Positions 1 through 18,654 of a stretch of 64,000 bases of DNA are shown piece after piece (the stretch's first letter is position 1; every line of letters starts with the position of its first letter). A program made the position numbers and the translations under genes. Where the stretch lies: contig WFMF01000087.1 in the NCBI GenBank assembly GCA_011033025.1, forward strand, positions 186,001 through 250,000, written 5' to 3'. The notes beneath the pieces were generated by a model, which was given only the letters and a program-made list of their open reading frames with translations, was not told the origin of the DNA and did not search any database. Origin of the DNA: Beroe forskalii. Its lineage: Eukaryota > Ctenophora > Nuda > Beroida > Beroidae.

Positions 1-1945
1 GGATAAGTAGGGTCTAAACTGTAATCATATCATCTTGGCACTAGCTTAAAACCCATATCCAGTAGAGCAGTAGGCCAGTAGAGGCATCAGCAACAAGCTA
101 CATGGTATTTCTTCTGCTTTTGCAGGGAGTGGCTCTTTAAACTTTTAAACAGCTGTAAACATATTTAGAGATCTTGGATAATATGGGTTATCAGCTGTAT
201 CCCCACTGTGATGATCCTGGCTCTGCAACCAGTTCTGACAAGATATCATACAGTATCCAATAGTTTCCATTCTTCCAGTGAGAGATGGTTCTATGGTGAC
301 TGCACCTCAGGCAATCAAAAAGAGCTTCATTCATATTTCCAGGGATTATGGTGATTTTGGTTATTATTATTGTTACCATAACCTTACGATGTTGGAAGCA
401 GAAGGTTCCTCTGATCAAAATACACCGCCTTAATGGCCCTATGTTTCGCATAGTCATATGGGCGACAAACGCCCAAAGTAGTGAAGAACAAAATCATTGA
501 AGGAAGTGTTTTGGGGCGATTCTGAGGTGTTCTACCCCTACTAAGCGTAGGATCCTACCCCAGAAAATCGTTGGTCTCGTGTCTCTAGGACCTTCCTGTG
601 CCGAGATACAAAAATTCGATTTTCGCGAACCAAAAAGGGCGCGGCGGCAGGCTAAGAAATTGACCAATCGATCTGAAATTTTGAACAAGTCATTTTTTCA
701 TGCAACCTCACATTTTGGTTGCTATGACTTTATTTTTTGAAGATATGAGGGCTGGTGGATCACCCTAATAAACATTGAGGAAGATTCCCACATTATGTCA
801 GCTTGCCTAGCCCTCGATCAAATTGATACAATCAGGGCTTGTGCAATTCTTCATAATTGACTACTCCCTCGATGTTTATAGAAGCTTTGATTCAATTGAT
901 TGACAGCTGCATTGCCTATATTATCTAATTAGTCTATAATAGATGGTACGGCGGCTTATTATGATTTAAGTTTGTCAATTTATAATATAATCTAAAAGCC
1001 CTGACTAATTCAGCACCTTTTTATAAGAGTTGAAGCTTCTAAATGTTTAAAAATTATTTGGGGTCTCAATGCCCAGGTATAGTATGATTAAAACAAATTG
1101 TGTAATAAATTCTGTTTTTAAGCCATTTTGAAGCCCTAAGGGCGTTTTTCAAAGTATATATCGAGTATTAATGTCTACCAACACTCAACATTTCACTGGG
1201 AACGACAAATTCATGCTTTCATGGTAATATAACTCAATTAAGGACTCTAAGTTATAATCAATGCAGTGGTCGATTCAATAATTGCGGGATTGGGACGGCT
1301 ATCACAGGCGTTTTCGGGCTAGAACCGTTTCGAAACATCTTACCAAATCTGCCCCGATTGAAGTTGTAATACTGGTGAGCATCCGCCTTAACTCTATCCT
1401 TATACAAAGCAAAAAGTAGCTATCACTTTTGGTGGGTTATTTCCTTGTTTCCATGGCAACGCGCCATAGAAATACCCTTTTCTCATTAAAAATGTTTAGC
1501 GCCAAACAGTTATGCATATATCGACGTGTGGCAAAGTTGTCCCTATTTGAAAATTTAAGAAATCGAGTGAGCTACGGGCAAGTTCACATTGTCAAATTTT
1601 CCTAAATTGTGTTGAGACGAAAACTTAATTCCATCATTTTCTATCAAGGGCATAGCCCGACGTACCATGTTTAACGTAACGCATAGAATTATAGCATTTT
1701 GAGCATATTCCTCGTACTGCCTAATTTTCTCGAATTTTTTCAGGGACATAAATTCTATCAATTCATGTTCAAAATGTTGGTACACGCCCTAGCCATCCTG
1801 GCCAACTCATATTTTCAAATTCAAATATCTCCAAAATATGAGGGGTGACCCCCCCCCCTATATCACCGGCCTCCCGGTTGGGACATTATGAAATTTTGGA
1901 GATTTACATAGAAAACGAATCGAAATTGAAAAGTGTCTCAAACCA
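1..1945. other. Intergenic, no gene recognised
   Basis: AT-rich sequence with only short random-looking open frames and no recognisable protein. Around 1775-1870 there is one half of a dispersed repeat (the block reading GCCATCCTGGC followed by an AT-rich stretch and GAGGGGTGACC) that recurs near 37190-37265, where it forms one arm of a small inverted-repeat element. Confidence 0.6.
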
Positions 1946-1953
1946 TCCGATTC

Positions 1954-2959
1954 CTAGGTAAAAGTGTCACAAGAGTTGTGAATTTTGTCCAATGGATCCA
2001 TCATGTCCAATGGACATGTCCAATATACGTCCATTGGACATCCAATGGACATCCATTGAACATGATATCCATCGGTAAAATTGTCCAATGGTGTTCAATG
2101 GATCCATTTTTGATGTTCAATGGACATGTTCAATGGATCCAATGGATATTCCATGGATCCATCTGAGTGGATCCAATGGACACAATCACCAAAAATGGTT
2201 TGGTATGGTATTTTTGTCCATTGGATCCATTGTGTCCATTGGATCCAATGGATCCATTGTGTCCACTGCACACCATTAAATAATCCATTGGATCCATTGC
2301 ACATTGTGTCCATTGGATCCATTTTGTCCAATGGATCCATTGTGTCCAATAGACAAAATGGATCCATTGGATCCAATGGCAACAGTGTGCAATGGATCCA
2401 ATGGACATATCCAATGGTGTTCAATGGACACAATGGATCCAATGGATCCATTGAACAAAAATGCCCGACTGATGTCCAATGTCCATCTACCAAACCATGT
2501 TTGGCCAAAAATGGATCCAATGGACACAATGGATCCAATGGATCCAATGGACACAATGGATCCAATGGATCCAATGGACACAATGGATCCATTTGATCCA
2601 ATGGACACAATGGATCCATTGAACAAAAATACCCAACTGATGTCCATCTACCAAACCATGTTTGGTGATTGTGTCCAATGGATCCACTCAGATGGATCCA
2701 TTGAACATCTATTGGATCCATTGAACATCAAAAATGTCCATTGAACATCAAAAATGGATCCAATGGATCCATTGGATCCAACTGATCCATTGGATCCATT
2801 GAACAACATTGGACAATTTTACCGATAGACATCATGTTCAATGGATGTCCATTGGATGTCCAATGGACGTCCATTGGACATATCCAATGGACATATCCAT
2901 TGGACATAATGGATCCAATGGATCCATTGGACAAAATTCACAACTCTTGTGACACTTTT
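1954..2959. mobile_element. Foldback element built of GGATCCAATGGACA-type units
   Basis: About 1 kb made almost wholly of short units around TGGATCC, ATTGGATCCAATGG and TCCAATGGACA in both orientations. The ends are inverted copies of each other: AAAAGTGTCACAAGAG near 1960 and its complement near 2940-2958, each followed inward by GTTGTGAATTTTGTCCAATGG or its complement. The element is flanked by TCCGATTC on both sides (1946-1953 and 2960-2967), which reads as an 8-bp target-site duplication. Open frames inside are repeat translations (MDPLDPMDT-like), not genes. A non-autonomous DNA transposon with expanded inner repeats is the best reading. The superfamily is unknown. Confidence 0.8.
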
Positions 2960-2967
2960 TCCGATTC

Positions 2968-4764
2968 ATATTTACCTCTCCCCCCTCTTATTTGGAACCC
3001 CACTTTTTAAATTACGAATCCAATACTCCAATACGTGGAAAGAAACCCCCTCGGGGGTCTGGGGGTATAAGTTTGGGTAGTTTCAGTGCCTTAGACTGAT
3101 AATTGAGCAATAAAAAGAGTAAATGATCATAAAGGGTTGATAATTTGTATAGAAAAGATAGAATTTTAATGAATTTATTTTATTTTAAAAATCTTGAGGG
3201 GCTTTAGCCCCCTGCCCCTAACACCCTTTGGGCGCATTGATTTTGAAAACACAAACGTGAAACGCCGGTGTCTTACTTGAACCTTTTAAATTCAACATTT
3301 GAAGCAAAAAGCCGCAGTGTCCGACTATTTCAGGGGAAATATTTAGGGCCACAGGAGCTGTGGATGTTTTATGATGGATACATCATCTTCAATCTTTCAA
3401 TTATGGCTTGATATGTCCAATGTCCATCGACGAAATTGTCCTTAAACAATAATACATTAACAAGTTAATGGTGTCCAATGGATCAAATGGTCCAAAGGAA
3501 CAGTTAGTGAAATCATATGCGGTCTTACAGTACAAGTTTGTTTTTTTAAATAACTATGTCCATATTACGAGCTGGTGTCAATTTGAGTTGGTTGGACATT
3601 TCTAAGTTTGTTTCCACGTTTTGAAAACTTCACAGACAATTTTGCATATGAACAGAATCTGAATTAAGTTAAGGAGTCAAATCTTGTGTAATATTTAATT
3701 ATGATAATTAAATTATTACGTTAATTTAGTTGTACAAGAAATGCTTTTGTTCTATTTGTAGGTACTTTACGCGATGGGTTTGATCGTATTATTAGGGGAG
3801 GGAACTGCAGCTGCCCCACCCCGGCTATCAGCACTGTATAGTGTATACTGTCCTATATGAGTATATGGATCCATATTGTGTCGATTGGGTTACTTGCTTG
3901 CACATGCTTTCCGACATGGCAAAGATGTCCGTATACGACCTTGCTATTGTATCCTCGCATAATTAGCGACAATTTTTCGGTTAACACATATGCTAGAAAA
4001 CTATCGACTCATGGGGGGGGGGGTTCAGGTAACTTTTTCACGGAACATATGATAAAAAGTACCCGAAGGGTGTCAGGGGCAAATTTCGAAGAGCACTCAT
4101 GGTAAGTTTGATCCAAAATTTGGGTGTTTGCCAAACCAACAGCAGGTTATATCTGACATAAATTGCAGGTGCATAAACAATGGCCAAAATTTTTAAATTT
4201 AGAAATATGCGTGGAGTGTGTATAGGAGTTAAAGAGTGTGTAATTATCTGGATATGTAAGTGTGCAACCTTATATATCAACAGATAATGTAGTTTTGAAG
4301 AGTTGAACCGAGAGAAGATTTCTCATAAGTACCTATTTCAGAAACAATTGGTTTCAATTTTTCAAAAAAAAGGTTACAAAAACAAGTACGGTATCAAACA
4401 AAACAAGAAAACTATTTTCGAATATCTGGAGCAGGATGTTAGGCCCCCTCACTTTAGCTTTAGGAAGCATGAAATGCCAGCTTATGCACTCCACTTAATC
4501 TGATCGTCTCAAAGCTGAGATATACTTCTATACTTCGATCTATTGAAACCCAATATGATAGCAGTCTCCCGAGGCCGAGGGTAGTTTTGACGCTTATGTG
4601 TTTGCATTTGTCCTCTCAGGCATACAGATCTCAAAGCACTATCGCTCCTGCCAGAATGAAACCACTGATTAATTATCATAGGTAAAACCAAGTCCACAAA
4701 TGTTAGACACCGATTTGTCACCAGTACCGGTTTATCAATCGAAGTGTTATTGATATAACATGTG
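2968..4764. other. Intergenic, scattered repeat fragments
   Basis: No gene recognised. Around 3412-3500 there are isolated units of the TCCAATGG type found in the neighbouring foldback element, which may be an older degraded copy. A run of G lies at about 4013-4023. Confidence 0.5.
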
Positions 4765-5852
4765 TTCTCACTTCATATGAAACCGGTACAGGTGACGAAG
4801 TACACCTAAGCTCCATAACCCAAAATGGCGTCCCACAAGGCTCCGTACTCGGTCCCATTCTCTTCCTCATCTACATCGATGACCTTGAAAACTGTCTGGA
4901 TGGTTCAACTTCCGGAAGCTTTGCTGACGATACACGTCTTAGTAAATCTATAAGCTGCTGTGAAGACCAGACGGTTCTCCAACAAGACCTCCTGAAAGTC
5001 ATCGATTGGTCCGTGGCAAATAACATGCTACTTCACGAAAATAAGTTCGAGCTCCTCGCCTACAGAACCCCTAGGAGCCATCTTCTCCAGCAGCTTCCAT
5101 TCACGTCTCAGTGGACCAAGTACACCACTTCATCTGGTCAAGAAATCCTCCCGACACAAAGTGTCAAAGACCTTGGTATAAAGCTCACCCCTGACATGAA
5201 ATGGTCGACTCAGGTCAAGGCTGCTGTAGAAAGTGCAAACAAAATGGCGAACTGGGTGCTCAGCGTCTTCTCAGACAGGTCCCGAAACACAATGCTCACC
5301 CTCTTCAAGTCCATTGTCCGAAGCAGACTGGAATACTCTTGTCCAGTATGGAACCCCACACTAACGAGTGATATCCAAAGGTTAGAATCCCCACAAAGAG
5401 CCTTCACCCGTCACATCTCCGGCTGTAAAGGTCTCAGTTATTGGGAGCGTCTAAAGAACTTAAACTTGATGTCAATCCAGAGACATAGAGAGAGATACAT
5501 CATCATCCAGGTCTGGAAGATTCTCAAAGGTCTCGCTCCCAATGACCTCCAACTGAAGTCCAACGAACACATCCGTCTAGGAACTCGATGCTCTGTTCCA
5601 CCTCTACCTAAGAAAGCTCCTTCATACGCCAAGTCTCTGTTCGATAAATCATTCGCAGTGACTGGCCCAAAGCTTTGGAACATTCTCCCCTGCAGCGTCA
5701 CCTGTGCTCCGTCCATCGAGTCTTTCAAGTCGAGATTGACATCCCACATCATGAGCACTTATCCAGATCAACCACCAGTACCCGGGTATACCTCACCTAA
5801 TTCTAACTCGCTACTGGACTGGAGCACAGGTGGTCTACAACAGATGGTCTAG
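4765..5852 (+). mobile_element. 5'-truncated CR1/jockey-like LINE, reverse transcriptase C-terminal part
   Basis: An open frame runs from about 4765 to the stop at 5852. It starts inside the reverse transcriptase domain: the NGVPQGSVLGPILFLIYIDD block (about 4827-4886) is followed by the catalytic FADD motif (about 4919-4930), then the thumb and C-terminal region with IQRLE, TRHI, YWERL and WKILKGLAPN, which are typical of CR1/jockey-clade retroposons. The endonuclease, ORF1 and the first half of the reverse transcriptase are absent, so this is a dead 5'-truncated insertion. The frame is unbroken to its stop, which suggests a fairly recent copy. An ATG at 5013 lies in the frame but is not a real gene start. 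Confidence 0.88.
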
Positions 5853-7573
5853 CTCGGATTTCCAGCATAAAACCTACAAGAGGTACAAGAGGTAGGAGAG
5901 AGACGGCGGGAGAGATGCAACAATAATTATCTGACTCTGAATGATACTCAAATCCTCAAAGGTCTCACTTATCACAATAATTTTCGACAGAAATCGTATG
6001 TACTATGATAGTATGACCCTTTGCCGGTCACGTTGAGAAGAGTAAAGGACATAGTAAAGGACATATTCAGAAGAGCAGGAGGTAGGTAATCAGGTTTCCT
6101 GAGGAGTTCCCCATCCAGCAATCATTTGCAGAAATAGACGCCTGAGCAGAGAGCAGTCTTATAGAGGTATAGAGCGATGACCACTGACCAGACAGACGGG
6201 AATATACTGTGAATAAGGATGATATCCTGGTATTATCACTCAAATTGGCAATCTTCAAGGTTTAAGTAAAACTGCCTCGCAAAGTTTCAAGGTATTTTTC
6301 TTGGCACACGTGGATAATGTTGAGTTTAACAACAACAAAAGCAGTCTTGTTCATTTGAGTCAGAGAAGATCAGCTCAGTAAGTGCAAAGGAAGATCGAGG
6401 TATCAAGGATACTTGTCACATGATGGCACCCAACACAAACTTGCTACCTAACTTATAGAGCAAAATATAATAGTATAATGTGCGGTCTAATAAACCGTTG
6501 GTTAAGGTTTCCAGAAAAGCAGGAACTTGGATGCTGCCGAAAAGAAATCAGGAGCAGAAAGGTCATTCAACAAAAATCAATCATCGGAGAGGAAAGGTAA
6601 ATCGCAACCGATCATGATTGAAACGTTATTACAGCAAATTACATTATGTCACAAGACAAACATTCGATAACAACGAGCAATCGACCTGGAGGGTTGAGAA
6701 CATTAGCCAGCACACAAACAAATGTGTAACAGTGAAATGCAATTATGGCGTGTCTGTGCAAGTCACCAGGTGTTGATTTCTTGCGGGTAACTTGAACCTT
6801 CAAAAGTTGAATATGTGCGCGGCGTAGTAGATTTTGAAAATGCGCGCGCTGCCTGCAAGAAATCACGCAATAATTCGATGGGCCGCGCTAAAAAATTAGT
6901 TCTTCGTCTCTTTTGCTATGGAGGACGCGCGAATTTTTTTCCGGGTGTATTTTCTATTGCCGCTGACTTTAGCGTCTTTTTGAACACAGCTTAAGTTTGC
7001 GCGGCGTAAAGTCAAGATGTTCTTTAAATTTATTTACGCCGCGCAAACTTATGCGCGCACACGCAAGACACATCAACGTAGAGTAGCTTAAACTGCCCGC
7101 TATTGAAAGTAGGTTTTTGAGGTGCGGCTCTAGACTTTTTTCGACACGTGATTATAACGCTTTCTGCGCCTAAAGCATATTTACGTGCCGTAAAAAGGCC
7201 CATGCGCGGCGTAATACGCCGCGCACCAACAGTTAGAGACCACAAAGAACATTTCTCGACCCTCAATATAGCAATTGACGAGCTATTTGGTAGAAAAACG
7301 AGGACGTAAAATATTGAACATTAAATATTATCATTACATGGTAAAATAAAATTGTTTTGAACCAACAAACGAATCCTGCGGGGTCTGATGATAACTATAA
7401 GTCGGCACACAATTGGTATCTTGCTTCTCTTTTATTAAGGCATGTAGCGTGTAATAAAGCCATGAAACATCGACCAAATCACAATTGGGAATTTAAAAAA
7501 ATCCAGTCACATGAGTTCGTGATCAAAACGTGAATCAGTCTGGGGAGAAATAAGTCCTCGGGAGACTTAGGCG
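5853..7573. other. Intergenic, no gene recognised
   Basis: No supported coding region. The first bases after the LINE stop may be its 3' tail (AGAGGTACAAGAGGTAGGAG). GC-rich spots with GCGCGC and TTTACGCCGCGC at about 6810-7230 stand out from the AT-rich surroundings but show no gene. Confidence 0.5.
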
Positions 7574-7797
7574 CCCGTAACGTTCGTTGGTCGATCGAAT
7601 GGAATTGGTCGATCGATCAACTCCATTTAAACGAATGATGCGTTTTACTGGTCCCTAATGACTTAAATCGTCTTTAAATGAGCAATATTTAGTTGTTTCC
7701 CTACTAGCTCAAAGATTTTCTATTTAAAACACATCAGTCAATCAAATAAAGTTGATCGATCGACCAATTCCATTCGATCGACCAACGAACGTTACGG
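7574..7797. mobile_element. Short element with nearly 50-bp terminal inverted repeats
   Basis: The left end begins CCCGTAACGTTCGTTGGTC and continues through GATCGAATGGAATTGG to about 7622. The reverse complement of the same stretch closes the element at 7748-7797. The roughly 125 bp between the arms is AT-rich and non-coding. This is the form of a MITE. No convincing target duplication was seen. Confidence 0.75.
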
Positions 7798-7990
7798 GAG
7801 GCTTCAGTCCTGGAACATTGAAGACGTACAAGTTATCTGACTTCGTCTTAGCGTTGCTCGACTGAAATGAGAAAAAATATAACATTTGTGTATGGGAAAT
7901 GGGCCCATTTTTTGTAAAGAGATGGCGCAAATGGACAGACATTTTGGTTCATCTTATCCAAAATCAAGATACCGAGCAAAATTATGGGTT

Positions 7991-14871
<6,881 letters not shown>

Positions 14872-15556
14872 GGTAACTGAGCTACTCAGTTAGAAGGGGT
14901 TAGAGATGCTGACTTTTGAGTGAAGTTAAAACTGGCTGAAGAAAAGTAAATAATCAGCATATCAGGGGAAACAGTACAATTTAATTCATTCATCTACAAA
15001 AAGTATGCTTTTTCAAAGTAAAGAGGGAATTCAGGCTGCACAAAATAACAACTCTGTTTTAACTAGCATATCAACAAGCAAAATAACTCAAAAATTCAAA
15101 CAACAATAATATCATGCAACAAACCGAAATTTAACTGGTCATATCTACATTACATGGGTCATTCGCATAAACGTAATCCCTGAGAAACCATTTCCCCCGC
15201 CGAAATTTAAATCATTCGAGATCTCCTAACCCCTTCCGGTGATTATGTTTATGTGAACAACGCCTGATAGTTTAAAAATCCCGCAATAAAAACCCTAAAA
15301 ATAGCACTAAAATATTGGGGACGAAATAAATATGAAATAAATAAAAATACATGCTGATACAATTATCTGAAGTTTATCGAATAAATTAAGATTTAATACG
15401 TTGAAAATGATTATCTTGTATTAGTCAACGAAACTGAATTCAAATTATCCCAAAAATCACATTAAAATTATAGTTCCTATAACATGAAATCTACCCAATT
15501 CAATACCGAACAATATAAACATGCGGTGTAGTCAGATGAAGTCCATCTCTGTTTCT
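14872..15556. other. Helicase 5' flank and ZIP11 3' flank
   Basis: AT-rich sequence between two minus-strand genes. It should hold the helicase promoter and 5' leader (just above 14871) and the ZIP11 3' untranslated region (just below 15557). No further coding signal was seen. Confidence 0.5.
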
Positions 15557-16510
15557 TTACCCTAGAGCAGTATCGAGTGACATCATGACAACAAACCCCA
15601 CGACCACCCCCACCGAGCACAGCCTAGTATTCCCATTAGCAGCACACTCCGGGATAATATCATTGCTCACCACCCAGATCATAGCCCCTGCTGCAAACGC
15701 CAGTGCAGCAGGGAGCAGTCTCTCTACTAACGCTACACAGAGCACTCCTAAAACCCCCGCCAAGGGCTCCACCATACCGCTAGCCTGACCCCAGAAGAAA
15801 CTACTCAGAGTGGAGTACCCTGCTGCTTTGAGGGGTACACTGACTGCCAGACCTTCAGGGAAGTTTTGGAGTCCTATTCCTAAAGCGAGGTTGTGAGCGC
15901 TCTGGATGTCAACTCCTGGGCGTCCCACTGAGGCATAGCCTACCCCTACTGCTAGTCCTTCAGGGAAGTTGTGGACTGTGATGGCTATGATCAGGAGAAT
16001 CAGTCGTCGAATCTGCTGGATATTGGGTTTGGTGGGAGAGGAGGGGGAATTTAGGGTATCTTTTGCTACTGAACCGTTATTGCTACTCTTCACATTTCTT
16101 TGTCTCAAACCTGAGCTGTTTTCATCACTCCCATTCCTCTGCACGGTCTCTTGTCCCTGAGTTTCATCCTCCAACTGTTCCTCCTCCCTCCCAGCCCCAG
16201 TGATAGCCCCCACCACAACATCATCAGGAATACAGCAGTCCGCTGCCAGTACAAACACTGCTCCACCCACCAGCCCCGCCCCCACTGGAATACAAGCCAC
16301 ACTCCCCCAACCCTGTTCCTCAGCCAGAGTAAAAGCAGGAGCCAGCAGGGACCAGTAGGACGCTGCTAACATGACACCCCCAGAGAAACCCAGGCTGGTG
16401 TCGAGGATATCACGGCGATTACGAGGGACTATGAGGACACAGGCTGCTCCAAGAGCAGTGAGGAACCAAGTGAAGAGGGTGCCAAGGAGAGCGTCAGTGA
16501 GACCGTGCAT
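15557..16510 (-). CDS. SLC39A11: Zinc transporter ZIP11 (SLC39A11), uninterrupted ORF
   Basis: A 317-residue multi-pass zinc transporter of the ZIP family, gufA/ZIP11 subgroup, which moves zinc across Golgi or other cell membranes towards the cytosol. The N-terminus (ALLGTLFTW, LGAA, LDTSLGFSGGVMLAASYWS) and C-terminus (SGMVEPLAGVLG, AAGAMIWVV, DIIPE, GFVVMMSLD) follow the family throughout. The two metal-site motifs HNFPEGLAVGVG and QNFPEGLAVSVP lie in the middle transmembrane segments, after a variable acidic loop (about residues 115-165) rich in E, Q, N and S. The length is close to the family norm, so the start at 16510 is likely right. The coding part has no intron although its neighbours do. 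A 34-bp minisatellite lies directly upstream of the start. Confidence 0.95.
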   Translation of the reverse strand: MHGLTDALLGTLFTWFLTALGAACVLIVPRNRRDILDTSLGFSGGVMLAASYWSLLAPAFTLAEEQGWGSVACIPVGAGLVGGAVFVLAADCCIPDDVVVGAITGAGREEEQLEDETQGQETVQRNGSDENSSGLRQRNVKSSNNGSVAKDTLNSPSSPTKPNIQQIRRLILLIIAITVHNFPEGLAVGVGYASVGRPGVDIQSAHNLALGIGLQNFPEGLAVSVPLKAAGYSTLSSFFWGQASGMVEPLAGVLGVLCVALVERLLPAALAFAAGAMIWVVSNDIIPECAANGNTRLCSVGVVVGFVVMMSLDTALG

Positions 16511-16518
16511 ACCTATAG

Positions 16519-16786
16519 GACCTACCAGTGGGAGGGGGTTAGGAGGGAACAGTACCTACCAGTGGGAGGGGATTAGAGGGAATAGTACCTAGCCGTAGGG
16601 AGGTGATTAGAGGGAATAGTACCTAGCCGTAGGGAGGGGATTAGAGGGAATAGTACCTAGCCGTAGGGAGGGGATTAGAGGGAATAGTACCTAGCCGTAG
16701 GGAGGGGATTAGAGGGAATAGTACCTACCAGTGGGGAGGGGATTAGGGGGAATAGTACCTAGCCGTAGGGAGGGGATTAGTACTTA
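16519..16786. repeat. 34-bp minisatellite upstream of ZIP11
   Basis: About eight head-to-tail copies of a 34-bp unit (core GGGGATTAGAGGGAATAG plus TACCTAGCCGTAGGGA). Some copies carry the variant TACCAGTGGGA in place of TAGCCGTAGGGA. It lies immediately 5' of the ZIP11 start, where the leader or promoter would be. Confidence 0.9.
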
Positions 16787-17201
16787 CTATTCACGGGTAA
16801 ATAAGCAAGTAGGAACGACGTAAGAACTCATAATAAAACTGGAAGGAAATGTAACAATGAGTGAACTTGTTGGAAATGGAAGCATTGGGAATAAAACGCA
16901 GATTTCTCTAACATCATCAAGAACGCAATATTTACAAAGCCATAACTTACAAAACGACTAAAATTATCAATAACGATTTCATATTTTATCCAAGCCGTTA
17001 TGTAACGATTGACGAACATCCTTCCAAAATGTTCAACTCTAAACGATCATGGGTAGAAGGCGGATGCTGATTTGATCGGTATAAGTCCTTACCTGATTGG
17101 AACTGAAGGAAGTTTCACAGGATATCCTTCAGAAAAGGCCAGGGACTCTCATTTGAATGCTAGTGTCTGTTGCACAAATTTCATTGCTACTGAACTTCAT
17201 C

Positions 17202-17616
17202 TCAGATTGATGAAAGCGCAAATCTGGTTTCCTTGAACCTCGATGGATGGGAATGTTCAGGGTAGAGGTTTGGATCCCCTGGCATCTTACCCTTCAAGGG
17301 ATCGTAGGTAGAAATGAGGAATGCGGATCCGAAGGTGAAGGCGTAGAAGTAAAGGTGATACCAGGGTCTGAAAGTGAAATTGAATTTGAATTTGAGGTGG
17401 AAGGAGTGATGGATGAGGTGAGACATTTAACTGGTCAATAGCACCAAATAGAATGACAAATAATCTTAACTGAGGTTTACACCAACATGAATAGGGTCAT
17501 CAATGTAAGATTAGCAAGACATACCCAGTTTGTACAGCTCTGTAGAGTTTACTGGAGTCCCAGTTAGGGCCGTAATACCGTTTCATGGCGTTCACAATCA
17601 GCCATTTTGCTAGCAT
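17202..17616 (-). CDS. Small single-pass membrane protein, two exons (85 aa)
   Basis: Exon 1 is 17525-17616 (start MLAKWLIVNAMKRYYG) and ends in GG before the donor GTATGT. Exon 2 is 17202-17367, opens after TTTCAG, and the split codon rebuilds Gly in frame. The product is 85 residues: a basic N-terminal helix, GPNWDSSKLYRAVQTG, one hydrophobic segment (YHLYFYAFTFGSAFLI, about residues 34-49), then a Pro-rich polar tail with STYDPLKGKMPGDPNLYPE and RFKETRFALSSI. The intron is 157 bp. The layout resembles small mitochondrial inner-membrane subunits or assembly factors, but I do not recognise the family. Coding support comes from matching phases, good splice sites and sensible composition. Confidence 0.7.
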
Positions 17617-18654
17617 TACTCAGAGAGAACGCAATTTTATTCAGCATGTCAAGGAATCATTGCATTGGATGTATCTTATGACTCAGAACGATCACAAAGT
17701 TACAAAACCAGGACGAAGAACTTTCGGTTTTTGCGTTTAAGTCAGATATTCGCTGTCAAACGCCAGTTTTAGCAAGATAACCCGACCCTAACAAGACATA
17801 GAATCATTGAAAACCATGTTTTACTGCTGAAAAGGAAGACAAAGGATCGGTGATAACATAAAGAGGTTAGAGCGGGTACATCAATTCAATGACATGACGC
17901 ATTTTCAAATTGCTAGCATTTCGAAGAGCAATGAAATAGCGCTCGATTTGCGATCTGATATCATCTAACCTTCTTGCGCGCGGCTTTCGTATTCCAGATT
18001 CTGTCACAAATGACATGAAAATGGCCATCATTATGAGTATTTCGATTCAAAAAGGACATATAACACCATAAAAATGATTAAAAATCATATTGCGGTTGTA
18101 AAAAGCCAATAAATTATGCTTTTGTGCAATCAACATGTGAAATTTGAATTTCCGGTCAAAAACATAACGCGCAAGTTGCCGAAATCTCAAAAATGAAACT
18201 ACAAATACTGAAAATTCTTTTCTTGCATTGATTTTCCCACTTATTTGATTGAAGAAGTTCAAATATGTTAAATACAGGTCTTTAAGCGACCTTTCCAAGC
18301 CATTCAGCTTTTCCAAACAACATTTTCATTCTCTTTTCCAGTTCGAAGGAGCCGCGCGTCATTCATGATTTGCATCGTGTACGTAAATCGAGCGCTATCG
18401 TGATGGACTTCTCGCGCGCTAATCGGGCCAGAAACATTTTCTACCGCGAATGCTTTGTCAAAGGATTTGTTTACATTGACGTGATTGTTGAATGTTCCGA
18501 GTTTCTTTCTGCTGATCGTCTTTTGAGACCATGACAGAATAAAGAGTATGGAGACCTGAACTGCGCCTCTCCTATAGTTATGGTTTTGCCCATAGTCTTA
18601 TTTCGGAATCTCGAAATAACACAAGCAGCATTAATGATTTTCTTTCACTGAGCC
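17617..18654. other. Divergent intergenic region between the small membrane protein and the hnRNP U-like gene
   Basis: Probably a shared divergent promoter region. No other gene seen. Short GCGCGC spots near 17985 and 18415 are the only compositional departures. Confidence 0.45.

Noticed and set aside
2095-2744. Overlapping open frames rich in Met-Asp-Pro and Asn-Gly-Ser on both strands
   Set aside because: They are translations of the GGATCCAATGG satellite; every frame is open because the unit lacks stop codons.
15585-16592. Plus-strand and other-frame ORFs across the ZIP11 gene
   Set aside because: Antisense or shifted shadows of a clearly conserved minus-strand protein.
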